From Bacteroidota bacterium (GTDB lineage Bacteria; Bacteroidota; Bacteroidia; 2-12-FULL-35-15): a stretch of DNA of 50,246 nt. Positions 8,501-15,850 of this stretch are shown here, one piece after another; within the stretch, counting starts at the first letter, position 1; each line of letters begins with the position of its first letter. The DNA lies in assembly GCA_947479085.1 (NCBI GenBank), contig CANJYB010000007.1:136432-186677 (forward strand), written 5' to 3'. The translations under genes and the position numbers were made by a program. The notes under the pieces are model-generated. The model worked only from the letters and a program-made list of their open reading frames with translations. It was not told the DNA's origin and made no database searches.

Positions 8501-11500
8501 TTTCTTTTTGCTTAGAAACATTTTCTAAAATAGCAGTGTTCCAAGCTTTTAGTATTTCGGATTTGGCTTGTTCATGCTCCGTTTCATTCGCTATCTTTTC
8601 TGTTGTTGCTATTTTTCCCTGGTAAAGAACATTAATGCTCTCTAGGCTGACTATAGCAGGAGCATTTCCGGTTGGGTTGGGTACTGTTGTATTGTTGGTA
8701 ACCTGGCCTGCGTTGGTATTGTTTGCAGGGGAGGTACCTGCATTTTCCGTATTCGTTTTACCGGGTTGTGAAGTTGTGTTGGTTACCGGTTCGCTAGTGG
8801 TGTTGGTTGTATTTGCATTGTTACCCTGATTAGTTACAGCCACACCTCCCTGTTGTTTTTTCAAAGTTTCCACTTTTGCTACCGACTCATTAGTTTGTTT
8901 CTGCAAATCTTTAGAAGCCAGTTCAGCATCAGCAATTTTCTTTGCGTATAAATTTTTCTCTTCCGGGTCGGTAGTTGTTTTTAGTTCTTCTTTTTGTTTT
9001 GTAATTTTTTCATCTATGGCTTTGTTCCATGTTTTTAAAACTTCCGTCTTAGCCTGTTCTCTTTCCACTTCATTTGTTAGTTTAGAAGTGGCTGCTACTT
9101 CGTCTTCGTATTTTTTATTCAACGATTCAAATGTGGTGTTATCTGTTTTGCCTGTTGAGGAAGCTACCGGGGTCCCATTATTTGCGGGAGGATTAGTATT
9201 GGCAGCAGTTACATTTGTGTTAGTTCCTGCCGGGGTTTGATTTGCCGGAGGATTAGCAGAATTGTTGCTAGTTAAATTATTAGCGGGATTGTTGGCAGCT
9301 ACCACTGTGGTGTTTTTCTTTAATGTTTCCACTTTTGCTACCGATTCAGCAGTTTGAGTTTTCAGGTCACCCGAAAGTTTTTCAGCCTCTGCAATGCTTT
9401 TGGTGAATTGATCCTTTTCAGCCTGACTGGCACTGGTTTTTAATATTTCTTTTTGTTTGGCTACATTTTCATCAATTTCCTTATTCCATGTTTTTAATAC
9501 TTCAGATTTGGCTTGTTCGCGTTCTGCTTCATTGGTAATTTTAGTGGTGGCAGCTACCTGGTCCTGGTATTTTTTATTAATAGATTCAACAGCCACAACA
9601 GTTGGTTGAGGGCTAGTTGTTGTTGGAGCATTATTAGCCGCATTTGTATTTGTTGCAGGAGCATTTGTTACAGGGTTTGTACTTGTATTGGTTGCAGGCG
9701 TATTAGTGGCAACCACTGGTTGTGTTGTTGAAGATACCGGAGAATTGGTATTAGCAGTGTTTGAATTAGCAGCAGGTGGCTGGTTTGTATTAGTCGCAGC
9801 AGTCGTGTTATTGGCATTATTAGCAGGATTAGCAGGATTACTAATCCCTGAAATGACATTTGAATTTTCTGTGGTTACTTTTGCTATTTCATTAACTTTT
9901 TGTTCCAATTTCGTTTTATCAATATTGGCAACACTTGCTGCAGCCGCTTCGCTGGTGCCGGTTTTTGAATCAGCAACAACAGATTTAACTAAAGAACTCT
10001 GATTTTTTATTCCTTCGTATTCTTTTTCCAACTGGTCGGCTTTTGCTGTTTTTTTTGCAAGTTCCTTTTCAAGTCCATTGTTGTCCTCGGTTAATTCAGC
10101 AATTTGTTTGGCTAGACCTTGTTTCAAATCTTCTTTTTTTGCTTTCGCTGCGTCTGCTTTTAAAGAGGAAAGTATGGTTTCGTTATCTGCTATTTCCTGT
10201 TTGGTTTCAGTAACCCCTCTTTGTGCTTTAGCTAGTTCCTTTTCCTTATTTTCTTCATCAAGCTTTAAACTCTGTACTATCGAACCTGTAGTGGAGTTCT
10301 CTTTGCTGAGGGCTTCCAGTTTTTTTTGCTGTTCTTCCAGTTTTGAAATGGCATCTTCTGCATTGGTCGATTTTACTGCAGCCTCCAGATCGTTTGCATA
10401 TTGTTTTGATAAGTCAGCTTCCTTTTGTTTGGCAGCGGATACTAAATCCAGCTTTTTTGCAAGGTTAAAAGCAGCCGCAGTTTCATCGTTTAATTGTTGC
10501 GCTAAAGCATTTTTTTCATTGGCCTGTGCCATGATGGCTTGCTTCTTGGTAACATCAGTTGCTTTATTTGCATCAGCCAGTAATTGCGAAGCTTCCTTAG
10601 TCTTACTATCAGCCATCTGATTTTTTTGGTTGGCATAGTTCAATGCAATGTCTGCCTGTTCCTTGGCATCCTTAGCTGCAATATCAATATCTTTTGCATC
10701 ATCTTTCGCAATTTTAACCAATTCCACATTCGATAATTTTGTTTTAGGAGGTTTTCCGTTTGTGGCATTTGCATTATTGGAATTGGAGTTGTTCGAAGCG
10801 ACATTAGGATTGTTATTTACAGGAGGATTGGGAGATGATGAATAATTGGAAGAATAATCACTTACGTTCACTTCCATTCTTGCTTTTTCTCTAATAAAGT
10901 TACTGGCAAGTAAATAATTGGAATCGTCTCCGGTACCTTCAAAAATGGTTTTAAGAACCAATTTATCTTTCTTTGCAGTAAGACTTATTTCCTGGGCAAT
11001 GGGTTTAAATTCATGCTGAACCGGCAAAACAACCACTTCTGATTGTGTTGGCAGGGTAGGAGATTCAATGGTAAAAAGATATTTCCCTCCATTAGGTAAT
11101 TTCATTGAATAGGTTCCATCTGCCGGTGAAGTATTATAAATTCCAAGAATAGAATTATTGTTCAGGTCTTTTACAATGATTTTTAAATCCATTGTATTGT
11201 CTCCCTGACTTTTAATAACAGTACCATTAATAAAGGTCAAATCAATGGGTTTTCTGTCCACATTAATATGGTACACTTCAATCTTGCCACTGGTGCTGGA
11301 ACGCGAGGATGCAAAATAGGCCTGCTTTTCATAAAAATCGGTAACGTATAAAACGTCATCATCAGGAGTATTAATCGGAAAATCTACGTTAACAGGAGTG
11401 CCCCAGGTAAATGTGGTTTCATTCCACGCAGATTTAAAAATGTCGAATCCTCCCATGGAGTTATGCCCCTTTGAACAGAAATACAGAATTTTTCCGTTAG

Positions 11501-12299
11501 GATGTAAAAATGGGAAATCCTCATCATATTCAGTATTTACCGGAGCACCTAAATTCTGAGGGGAGGTCCATTCTCCGTTATCTTTTCTTTTAATGGTATA
11601 AATATCTTTTCCTTTACTTGCATCATCTCCGTAACTGGAAAAAAATATTTGAGAATTGGCAGCGGCACTAAAGATTACTGAGGTTTCCTTTTTCTTTTTG
11701 TCCAATGAAGTTTTAAAAGGTTTGTCTTCCGGTTTTACCAATAATTTCCCGCCAAGGCCAGTAACATCATAGGCACGGAAAAAGTCTTCCCGGCTCATTT
11801 CCTTTTTATCCATTACAATAAGGTCGGATAAGTTACGCAACAATAACTTGCCGTTTTTACACATTTCTATTTGCCTGTCCACTTGTAATTTTTGTGCTTT
11901 AGCTGAAGAAGCAACTTTCTTGTATTCCTTGTATTTTACTATTGCATCATCAAACCGGTAATTGAGATGGTAAGCTTTAGCAAGATAATAAAGTACTTCC
12001 TTATCCACCTCAGGTTTGGTAGAAGCATATTCTAGGAAGCGGATTGGTTTTTCCTTGTCTTCAAAGGAATAAATCATACAAACCCCTAAACGATAATTGT
12101 AATCAGGATCTTTGGGATAAATACTGGTAAGTTGTGAATAAAGAGGGAACGCCTTGTCGAACTCATCGTTTTCGAATAAAGTGCTGGCTTCTTTTTTTAA
12201 ATCAGCTTCGGTAGCAAATTTTTGTTGGGCTTTTAAAATAGAAGTGTTCAGAATCAACACTACAAGTGATAAGTAAATGTAATTAATTCGCTTATTCAT
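5565..12299 (-). CDS. Giant TPR-PD40-coiled-coil-SPOR envelope protein
   Basis: A 2244-residue exported protein. After a signal peptide (residues 1-25, ending K-A-Q-Q) come TPR-like helices (~30-160), PD40 beta-propeller blades (~200-345; Y-F-C-S-K-G-H-N-S-M-G-G-F-D-I-F is the classic motif), a carboxypeptidase-regulatory-like domain (~353-440) and an Ala/Lys/Glu coiled coil (~520-800). Five homologous ~92-residue helical modules then start near 903, 1055, 1220, 1351 and 1528, joined by Asn/Thr/Pro-rich linkers. Three SPOR-like domains follow (~1690-1780, 1903-1985 and 2150-2240), each opening F/Y-x-V-Q-I/V-G-V/A-F. The front half resembles the PD40/TPR part of PorE- and OmpA-type proteins. 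SPOR domains bind denuded peptidoglycan, so it probably spans the periplasm, tethering outer-membrane or T9SS/gliding machinery to the wall. No OmpA domain is visible. A -7 element lies at 12421. Confidence 0.85.
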   Translation of the reverse strand: MNKRINYIYLSLVVLILNTSILKAQQKFATEADLKKEASTLFENDEFDKAFPLYSQLTSIYPKDPDYNYRLGVCMIYSFEDKEKPIRFLEYASTKPEVDKEVLYYLAKAYHLNYRFDDAIVKYKEYKKVASSAKAQKLQVDRQIEMCKNGKLLLRNLSDLIVMDKKEMSREDFFRAYDVTGLGGKLLVKPEDKPFKTSLDKKKKETSVIFSAAANSQIFFSSYGDDASKGKDIYTIKRKDNGEWTSPQNLGAPVNTEYDEDFPFLHPNGKILYFCSKGHNSMGGFDIFKSAWNETTFTWGTPVNVDFPINTPDDDVLYVTDFYEKQAYFASSRSSTSGKIEVYHINVDRKPIDLTFINGTVIKSQGDNTMDLKIIVKDLNNNSILGIYNTSPADGTYSMKLPNGGKYLFTIESPTLPTQSEVVVLPVQHEFKPIAQEISLTAKKDKLVLKTIFEGTGDDSNYLLASNFIREKARMEVNVSDYSSNYSSSPNPPVNNNPNVASNNSNSNNANATNGKPPKTKLSNVELVKIAKDDAKDIDIAAKDAKEQADIALNYANQKNQMADSKTKEASQLLADANKATDVTKKQAIMAQANEKNALAQQLNDETAAAFNLAKKLDLVSAAKQKEADLSKQYANDLEAAVKSTNAEDAISKLEEQQKKLEALSKENSTTGSIVQSLKLDEENKEKELAKAQRGVTETKQEIADNETILSSLKADAAKAKKEDLKQGLAKQIAELTEDNNGLEKELAKKTAKADQLEKEYEGIKNQSSLVKSVVADSKTGTSEAAAASVANIDKTKLEQKVNEIAKVTTENSNVISGISNPANPANNANNTTAATNTNQPPAANSNTANTNSPVSSTTQPVVATNTPATNTSTNPVTNAPATNTNAANNAPTTTSPQPTVVAVESINKKYQDQVAATTKITNEAEREQAKSEVLKTWNKEIDENVAKQKEILKTSASQAEKDQFTKSIAEAEKLSGDLKTQTAESVAKVETLKKNTTVVAANNPANNLTSNNSANPPANQTPAGTNTNVTAANTNPPANNGTPVASSTGKTDNTTFESLNKKYEDEVAATSKLTNEVEREQAKTEVLKTWNKAIDEKITKQKEELKTTTDPEEKNLYAKKIADAELASKDLQKQTNESVAKVETLKKQQGGVAVTNQGNNANTTNTTSEPVTNTTSQPGKTNTENAGTSPANNTNAGQVTNNTTVPNPTGNAPAIVSLESINVLYQGKIATTEKIANETEHEQAKSEILKAWNTAILENVSKQKEILKTITLPEEKKLFTQKIAEGELASKDLEKQITDTVARIETLKKQEAEKLAANTPSTTPAANNTATQPTNAPAPVTANRIKMALPSESINSKYQDQLAATAKMTNELEREQSKSDILKNWDNAVEENLTKQYSDLNTTTDQDEKLVISKSISEAEQFSKDLKKQTSESLAKVETLKKQQAETVAANGTNANANTTNTGSQQPVAANTEATNNNTTNNTTGTQPPVSTTNVPASNSNTNTTVPNANAAVPNTNNTNIPSAVNLASLNQKYVEEIKSADKITNPIEREQTKTEVLKTWNNEINKNIAQQKEELAKTADPEERNLYAKIIADAEKLSAEISNQTKQKVAKVETLKKEQNSVAVNANNLGNTAPGANNPVNEPSSTISANNNTISEPIVLAPNEIYEHKNVAAYSETKPIPLDEKIPEGLVFKVQIGAFAKPIPQDLFEGIQPITGETTKEGYTRYTAGMFVKFNSAQKAKEQINGFGYKDAFVVAFLNGKRISITEAFALINNNPANFEVNQPLPVATNNQPVANTSTVNPPAGNSNQQSGNEVPATSNTNQTVTNNSPSGVNNTVATNTTNAANTNTVNPNNATVTSGNNPVNSTPANPVAVTPGVSSTTGNEPATNTSTTTYVPVTPGQVIYTVQVGVFSQPLSEDKAKNIPQLVSEKTPNGYIRYNSGSFESPKLADKVKNAIVAAGYKDAFVTAYYNGKRISVTQAEQLQNQGAPVITSPVASETATGNIPANATGNIPASTQQNSPTIAEMVKNNAANSSNNGKQPATNNQAPATEDKLPSSIEQLTSNIQQMATNQEPTAVTPSEPVLNSQPGEPVIRPAVTNAVKPSSAEQTPTANYTEAPPSGEQLSPLPDSTKQNLIKAIAKFNEIPMDSGVVFKVQIGVFKEMIPLPIANSFLKIAKQGIKNYKDENGYTVYILGNFKTMEDAAKTKNEVAASDQLKDAFIVAFSDGKKISLEEANKLLNK
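7440..9595 (-). repeat. Five ~92-residue modules within the giant SPOR protein
   Basis: Approximate modules: 9315-9595, 8855-9135, 8360-8640, 7970-8250 and 7440-7715. Each begins S-I/L-N-x-K-Y, has E-R-E-Q-x-K-x-E/D-I/V-L-K-x-W near residue 20, and ends A-K-V-E-T-L-K-K. The linkers between them are low-complexity Asn/Thr/Ala/Pro. Confidence 0.85.
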
Positions 12300-12420
12300 A
12301 TTATGCTCTCAAAAATGAGAATAATCGTTTCCTTTTTATTTAAAATTGATATTGCCCAAAACAACAAAGTGTTTTAACTTGTATTATAAGTCACAAATTT
12401 ATGCTTTTTTATTCATTAAG

Positions 12421-12428
12421 CAAAGGTA
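12421..12428 (-). promoter_or_regulatory. Candidate -7 element for the giant SPOR protein gene
   Basis: The minus strand reads TACCTTTG, a full match to the Bacteroidota TAnnTTTG -7 box, 122 bp before the start codon. No convincing -33 TTTG lies at the expected 19-bp spacing. The rest of 12300-12563 is AT-rich with no other signal. Confidence 0.4.
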
Positions 12429-12563
12429 GAAATCAAGAGATATTAATATAGGATTGTGAATAGTTTCTGTTAAATAACAGTGGTGAGGATAAAAATGACG
12501 GCCCAATTGTAGGATAAACTTACAACAAGACCAGTTTTATTCCGTTTAGGCAAGGAAGGAAGG

Positions 12564-13148
12564 CTAATGAATCATTGTGCCATCAATCATTTTGTAAATC
12601 TTCTTTCCATGTTTTTTATGAACCATGAACATAGAAGTATCCAGGAGAAAAAGAAAGCCACCCTGCATAATTAAGGAATTTCCCCAACCGTTCCATTTTG
12701 CAGCGTTTGGTATATCACTTTTTGCTTTTTCTGTTAAATATAATCCAATAGAAGAATAAACTAAATCAAGAACAGCATTGGAGATGTATATGGTTTCAAC
12801 ACTATGTTGCGCTTTAAGCGAACCAATAAAATCAAGATTGTTCTTTTGTTTGGGTAACAAACTTGCTGCTACAATAGCTATGTTTACGCTATTCCACATC
12901 ACATTCATCTGGTTAAAATACTCATCACTCCCATGAGAATTATAGTACCCGTAGCTGCTTGCCCCCACATTGGCAACAGACCATACACCTAAGGCCTTCA
13001 GCCCGTTGGAAGTTATCCTGTTACGAGACTTGTTAAAATCAAAGAGTTTTGAATTCAAACTGGCTGTATCCTGAACTGGATTTATCTGGCAAAAGGTAGT
13101 TTCAGCTAAAAGGATAGCGATGATAACACTTAGTATACTTTTTTTCAT
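12564..13148 (-). CDS. Uncharacterised membrane protein, last gene of the carotenoid operon
   Basis: A 194-residue protein with a cleavable-looking signal segment (residues 1-20, ending F-C-Q) and two or three later hydrophobic stretches (about 85-100, 118-138 and 158-175). The middle region alternates small residues and aromatics (N-x-G-A-S-S-Y-G-Y-Y). Its start codon overlaps the stop of the lycopene cyclase/CruF gene as ATGA, so the two are translationally coupled. It resembles Bacteroidota proteins grouped as DUF6992, an assignment from memory. A role in carotenoid placement in the envelope is inferred only from the operon. Confidence 0.6.
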   Translation of the reverse strand: MKKSILSVIIAILLAETTFCQINPVQDTASLNSKLFDFNKSRNRITSNGLKALGVWSVANVGASSYGYYNSHGSDEYFNQMNVMWNSVNIAIVAASLLPKQKNNLDFIGSLKAQHSVETIYISNAVLDLVYSSIGLYLTEKAKSDIPNAAKWNGWGNSLIMQGGFLFLLDTSMFMVHKKHGKKIYKMIDGTMIH

Positions 13149-14485
13149 TTTTGTTTTTTTAGGTTCATTCTTTTCTTAAACTCTTCGTACAAGGTAACCA
13201 CTAATAGAATCTGTAACATTCCATAAAACACATCTTCCAAAGGTATAGTATATAATCTGATTCCAAGCATTTGGGAATTGTTATATATTAATACCGGCAT
13301 GGCAGTGAGCACTCCGTTAACTAGAAAAAACGGGAGTAGACATACCAACCAGGTAATGTAAAACCTTCCAAGGTAAGTAGACTTTAATAAAAACTGATGT
13401 ATTAATAGAAATATGCCTAAGAGTAAAAATGTACTGAATGTGTACATTTTATTATAATAAATAAAGGAAACAATTATTAATGCGAAAGACAAAAACAAGG
13501 TAATGTATTTTGATTGCGATGCTAAAATGTCTTTTTTTATAAAATAATGAAGTACCTCATAAATAAAAACGCAGGCAAAAGGAATGACAATAAAAAACAG
13601 CCATTCTTCGAAGGGTAGGTCGAAGAAAATTTTACCGACTACATAGTCAGGATTAAATTTCCAGATGCCGATATTAACAAACCATACATCGCCTGCAATA
13701 AAAATAACCGAGGTGATCAATATGGCTGGAAAAAGATACTTCCAAGTTTTATAAAACTCCAGCCGGTGTTCAAAACTTTGAAGGATAGGGTAGGCAAGGG
13801 TCGCGATTAGCAAAAAAGAATAAGTATAATGTTTCATCTCAAGCACTAAACCTTCCCTGTTAAAATAAAAGAACAGAAATTGATTGATAAAAAGAATAAT
13901 TGCGAAACGATTATTCTTTTTAAAATCAAACCGATTAAACCCAAGCAGCAATACAAATGAAAGAATAAACCAGGCGATGTAGTTCTGTAAAGGAATAATA
14001 GAATTGTTCCATGCCCAGAAATCATAATTCATGGCTACAGGTTCAATAAAGAAATCGAGGAACACAAGTAGTCCTGCACCTAAAAAGCTTTTGATAACGA
14101 TGTTTGTTTTTAACCCGCTGAAAATGGAACCGGCAAAACAAATGAGCATCAACCAGTTTACGCCTATCATTAAGGGTATATCAAAAAGTTTAAATCCTAA
14201 GGTATTTCCATATTTATATTCTCCGAAAATTACTCCTGTTTTAACACCCACTACTTCGACCAGGAAGCCAGATAGAAAAACAGCCAAACAAAAGAAAATA
14301 AACTTACTGCTGAATTTATCGTAATTAATAAAAAGTAAAATGGTACTTAACAGTAAACTGAAAGGAGTAAGGGTAAGGAATAAAGCCTGGTAGGTAGAGT
14401 GAATGCCGATAAACCCCACCAGGTTAACTATTACAAGTATGGCAGTGGTTACAAAAAGCCGTCTATCTTTTTGTGAGAGTGACAT
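13145..14485 (-). CDS. Fusion of CruF-type carotenoid hydratase and two-module lycopene cyclase
   Basis: A 446-residue polytopic membrane protein. Residues ~25-205 match the Caroten_synth/CruF family: E-V-V-G-V-K-T-G-V-I-F-G-E-Y-K-Y, then G-V-N-W-L-M, and later F-I-E-P-V-A with W-A-W-N-N. CruF enzymes hydrate the 1,2 double bond of acyclic carotenoid ends. Residues ~235-440 match the CrtYc/CrtYd-type lycopene cyclase, with one module ending L-P-F-E-E-W-L-F-F and a second with I-P-L-E-D-V-F-Y-G; the acidic pairs are typical of that family. Together they could make a monocyclic carotenoid hydroxylated at its open end. The gene is 2 bp after the preceding unknown gene's stop and ends in TGA overlapping the next ATG. 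The domain split is clear; the exact product is inferred. Confidence 0.82.
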   Translation of the reverse strand: MSLSQKDRRLFVTTAILVIVNLVGFIGIHSTYQALFLTLTPFSLLLSTILLFINYDKFSSKFIFFCLAVFLSGFLVEVVGVKTGVIFGEYKYGNTLGFKLFDIPLMIGVNWLMLICFAGSIFSGLKTNIVIKSFLGAGLLVFLDFFIEPVAMNYDFWAWNNSIIPLQNYIAWFILSFVLLLGFNRFDFKKNNRFAIILFINQFLFFYFNREGLVLEMKHYTYSFLLIATLAYPILQSFEHRLEFYKTWKYLFPAILITSVIFIAGDVWFVNIGIWKFNPDYVVGKIFFDLPFEEWLFFIVIPFACVFIYEVLHYFIKKDILASQSKYITLFLSFALIIVSFIYYNKMYTFSTFLLLGIFLLIHQFLLKSTYLGRFYITWLVCLLPFFLVNGVLTAMPVLIYNNSQMLGIRLYTIPLEDVFYGMLQILLVVTLYEEFKKRMNLKKQK

Positions 14486-14487
14486 TT

Positions 14488-14982
14488 CTAATTGTTTTTT
14501 GGGGTCTTCGAACGATTTTCACCATTCATAACTGCATCAATATTTCTTCTCAGTGTTGCATCTTTTACTGAATTCAAATTAGCAAGAATGTATTTTTTAT
14601 CTGCCGGAGCCTGTTTATTGTAACCCAATACTTTTGGAGAGTTGGTTTGAATAGTATAACGTAAAAACCGAAGTTCTACATTATTACTGTCTTTAGCAAT
14701 GCATTGTTCTATCTGATTTTTCCCATCTTTAAATTTTTGCATTTTCTCTTTGTTGTTAGAAGAATGTTTGGCCATTGCAGCCGATATAGCTCCCTTATAG
14801 CATAATATAGTATTGTCATTACCTTTGTAAAGAAGCGCCTCTTTTTCAAGCAATGCTACCTGGACGCTGTCTGTATTAAGGAAATGAAATTCCTTTCGTA
14901 ATTTCTCTAAAGATATATTCTGAGAAAAGGAAACGACATAAAAAAGCAATAACACTAATAAAACTGGGAAAGCTTTTTTCAT
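14488..14982 (-). CDS. Uncharacterised secreted protein in the carotenoid operon
   Basis: A 164-residue protein with a signal peptide (M-K-K-A-F-P-V-L-L-V, ending S-F-S-Q at ~21). The mature part is helical, with repeat-like stretches (Y-K-G-A-I-S-A-A-M-A-K, then N-N-V-E-L-R-F-L-R-Y) suggestive of a short TPR-like fold, and a charged C-terminus. Its start overlaps the crtB stop as TAATG, so translation is coupled. Nothing identifies a reaction. The periplasmic location, between phytoene synthase and cyclase genes, makes it an interesting candidate accessory factor. Confidence 0.7.
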   Translation of the reverse strand: MKKAFPVLLVLLLFYVVSFSQNISLEKLRKEFHFLNTDSVQVALLEKEALLYKGNDNTILCYKGAISAAMAKHSSNNKEKMQKFKDGKNQIEQCIAKDSNNVELRFLRYTIQTNSPKVLGYNKQAPADKKYILANLNSVKDATLRRNIDAVMNGENRSKTPKNN

Positions 14983-15821
14983 TATTTTATCAGGTTAAAA
15001 CTATGTTTTAAATAAGAGCGAACAAAGAGTAAATACTTTTTGGAATCGGGTATGCGAATCCTTGTTGAAATAACCTTTTCAGCAGGAGTGTTTTGAATTT
15101 TATTAAACAGGGAATAATAATAGATATAGGCAAGGTACACTCCAAAGCGGGCTTTCTTTGGCAGGTTTTTTATTCCTCTTAATCCTGCGTCAAAATCTTT
15201 TTGAATGTCTTTTTCTATTTCTCTTTTTGTTTCAGCATTAAATTTTTCCAGTTCAAACCCAGGGAAATAAGCTCTTCCAAGAATATGGTAGTCTGCTTTT
15301 AAATCTCTGAGGAAGTTGATTTTCTGAAAAGCTGAACCTAATTTCATGGCATCATGTCTCAATTCATCGTATTGTTTCTGATTGCCTTCCACAAATATTT
15401 TCAAACACATTAATCCTACTACTTCTGCAGAGCCTAAAATATAGTCCTCATAAGTAGCCTGGCTGTGTTTGCTTTTATCAAGATCCATTTCCATGCTTCT
15501 CAAAAAAGTATCAATCAGTTCCATATCGATATTGTATTTGTTTACAGTATCTTGGAAACTATGAAGTATAGGGTTAAGGCTTATTTTTTCGGAAATAGCA
15601 TCATGAGTATCCTTGATAAAACGTTTCAGCAATTCCTCTTTATTGTGGGTATGAAAGGTGTCTACGATTTCATCAGCAAACCTTACAAAACCATAAATGG
15701 CATGTATCGGCATAATAAAATCTTTATGAAGCAGGCTTACCCCCAAAGAAAAGGAAGTACTGTAATTGCAGGTAACCAACTTACTGCACTTGTAACACAC
15801 ATCACTGTATAAATCTTTCAT
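14982..15821 (-). CDS. crtB: Phytoene synthase
   Basis: A 279-residue squalene/phytoene synthase-family enzyme that condenses two geranylgeranyl diphosphates to phytoene, the committed step to carotenoids. The first aspartate-rich site is R-F-A-D-E-I-V-D (~48-55). The second is the N-F-L-R-D-L-K-A-D-Y segment (~174-183), preceded by K-L-G-S-A-F-Q. The S-x-S-F-S-L-G-V motif at ~22-30 is the family's N-terminal substrate motif. Length is normal. It lies 29 bp after crtI and overlaps the next gene by 1 bp. Confidence 0.96.
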   Translation of the reverse strand: MKDLYSDVCYKCSKLVTCNYSTSFSLGVSLLHKDFIMPIHAIYGFVRFADEIVDTFHTHNKEELLKRFIKDTHDAISEKISLNPILHSFQDTVNKYNIDMELIDTFLRSMEMDLDKSKHSQATYEDYILGSAEVVGLMCLKIFVEGNQKQYDELRHDAMKLGSAFQKINFLRDLKADYHILGRAYFPGFELEKFNAETKREIEKDIQKDFDAGLRGIKNLPKKARFGVYLAYIYYYSLFNKIQNTPAEKVISTRIRIPDSKKYLLFVRSYLKHSFNLIK

Positions 15822-15850
15822 CTTAAAAGCTAAAATGCTAATACCTTTTG

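Noticed and set aside
6613-10845. Several plus-strand frames of 60-180 residues inside the giant gene
   Set aside because: They are antisense to low-complexity Asn/Thr/Ala/Lys codons (giving Val/Leu/Ser-rich shadows) and have no start signals or domains.
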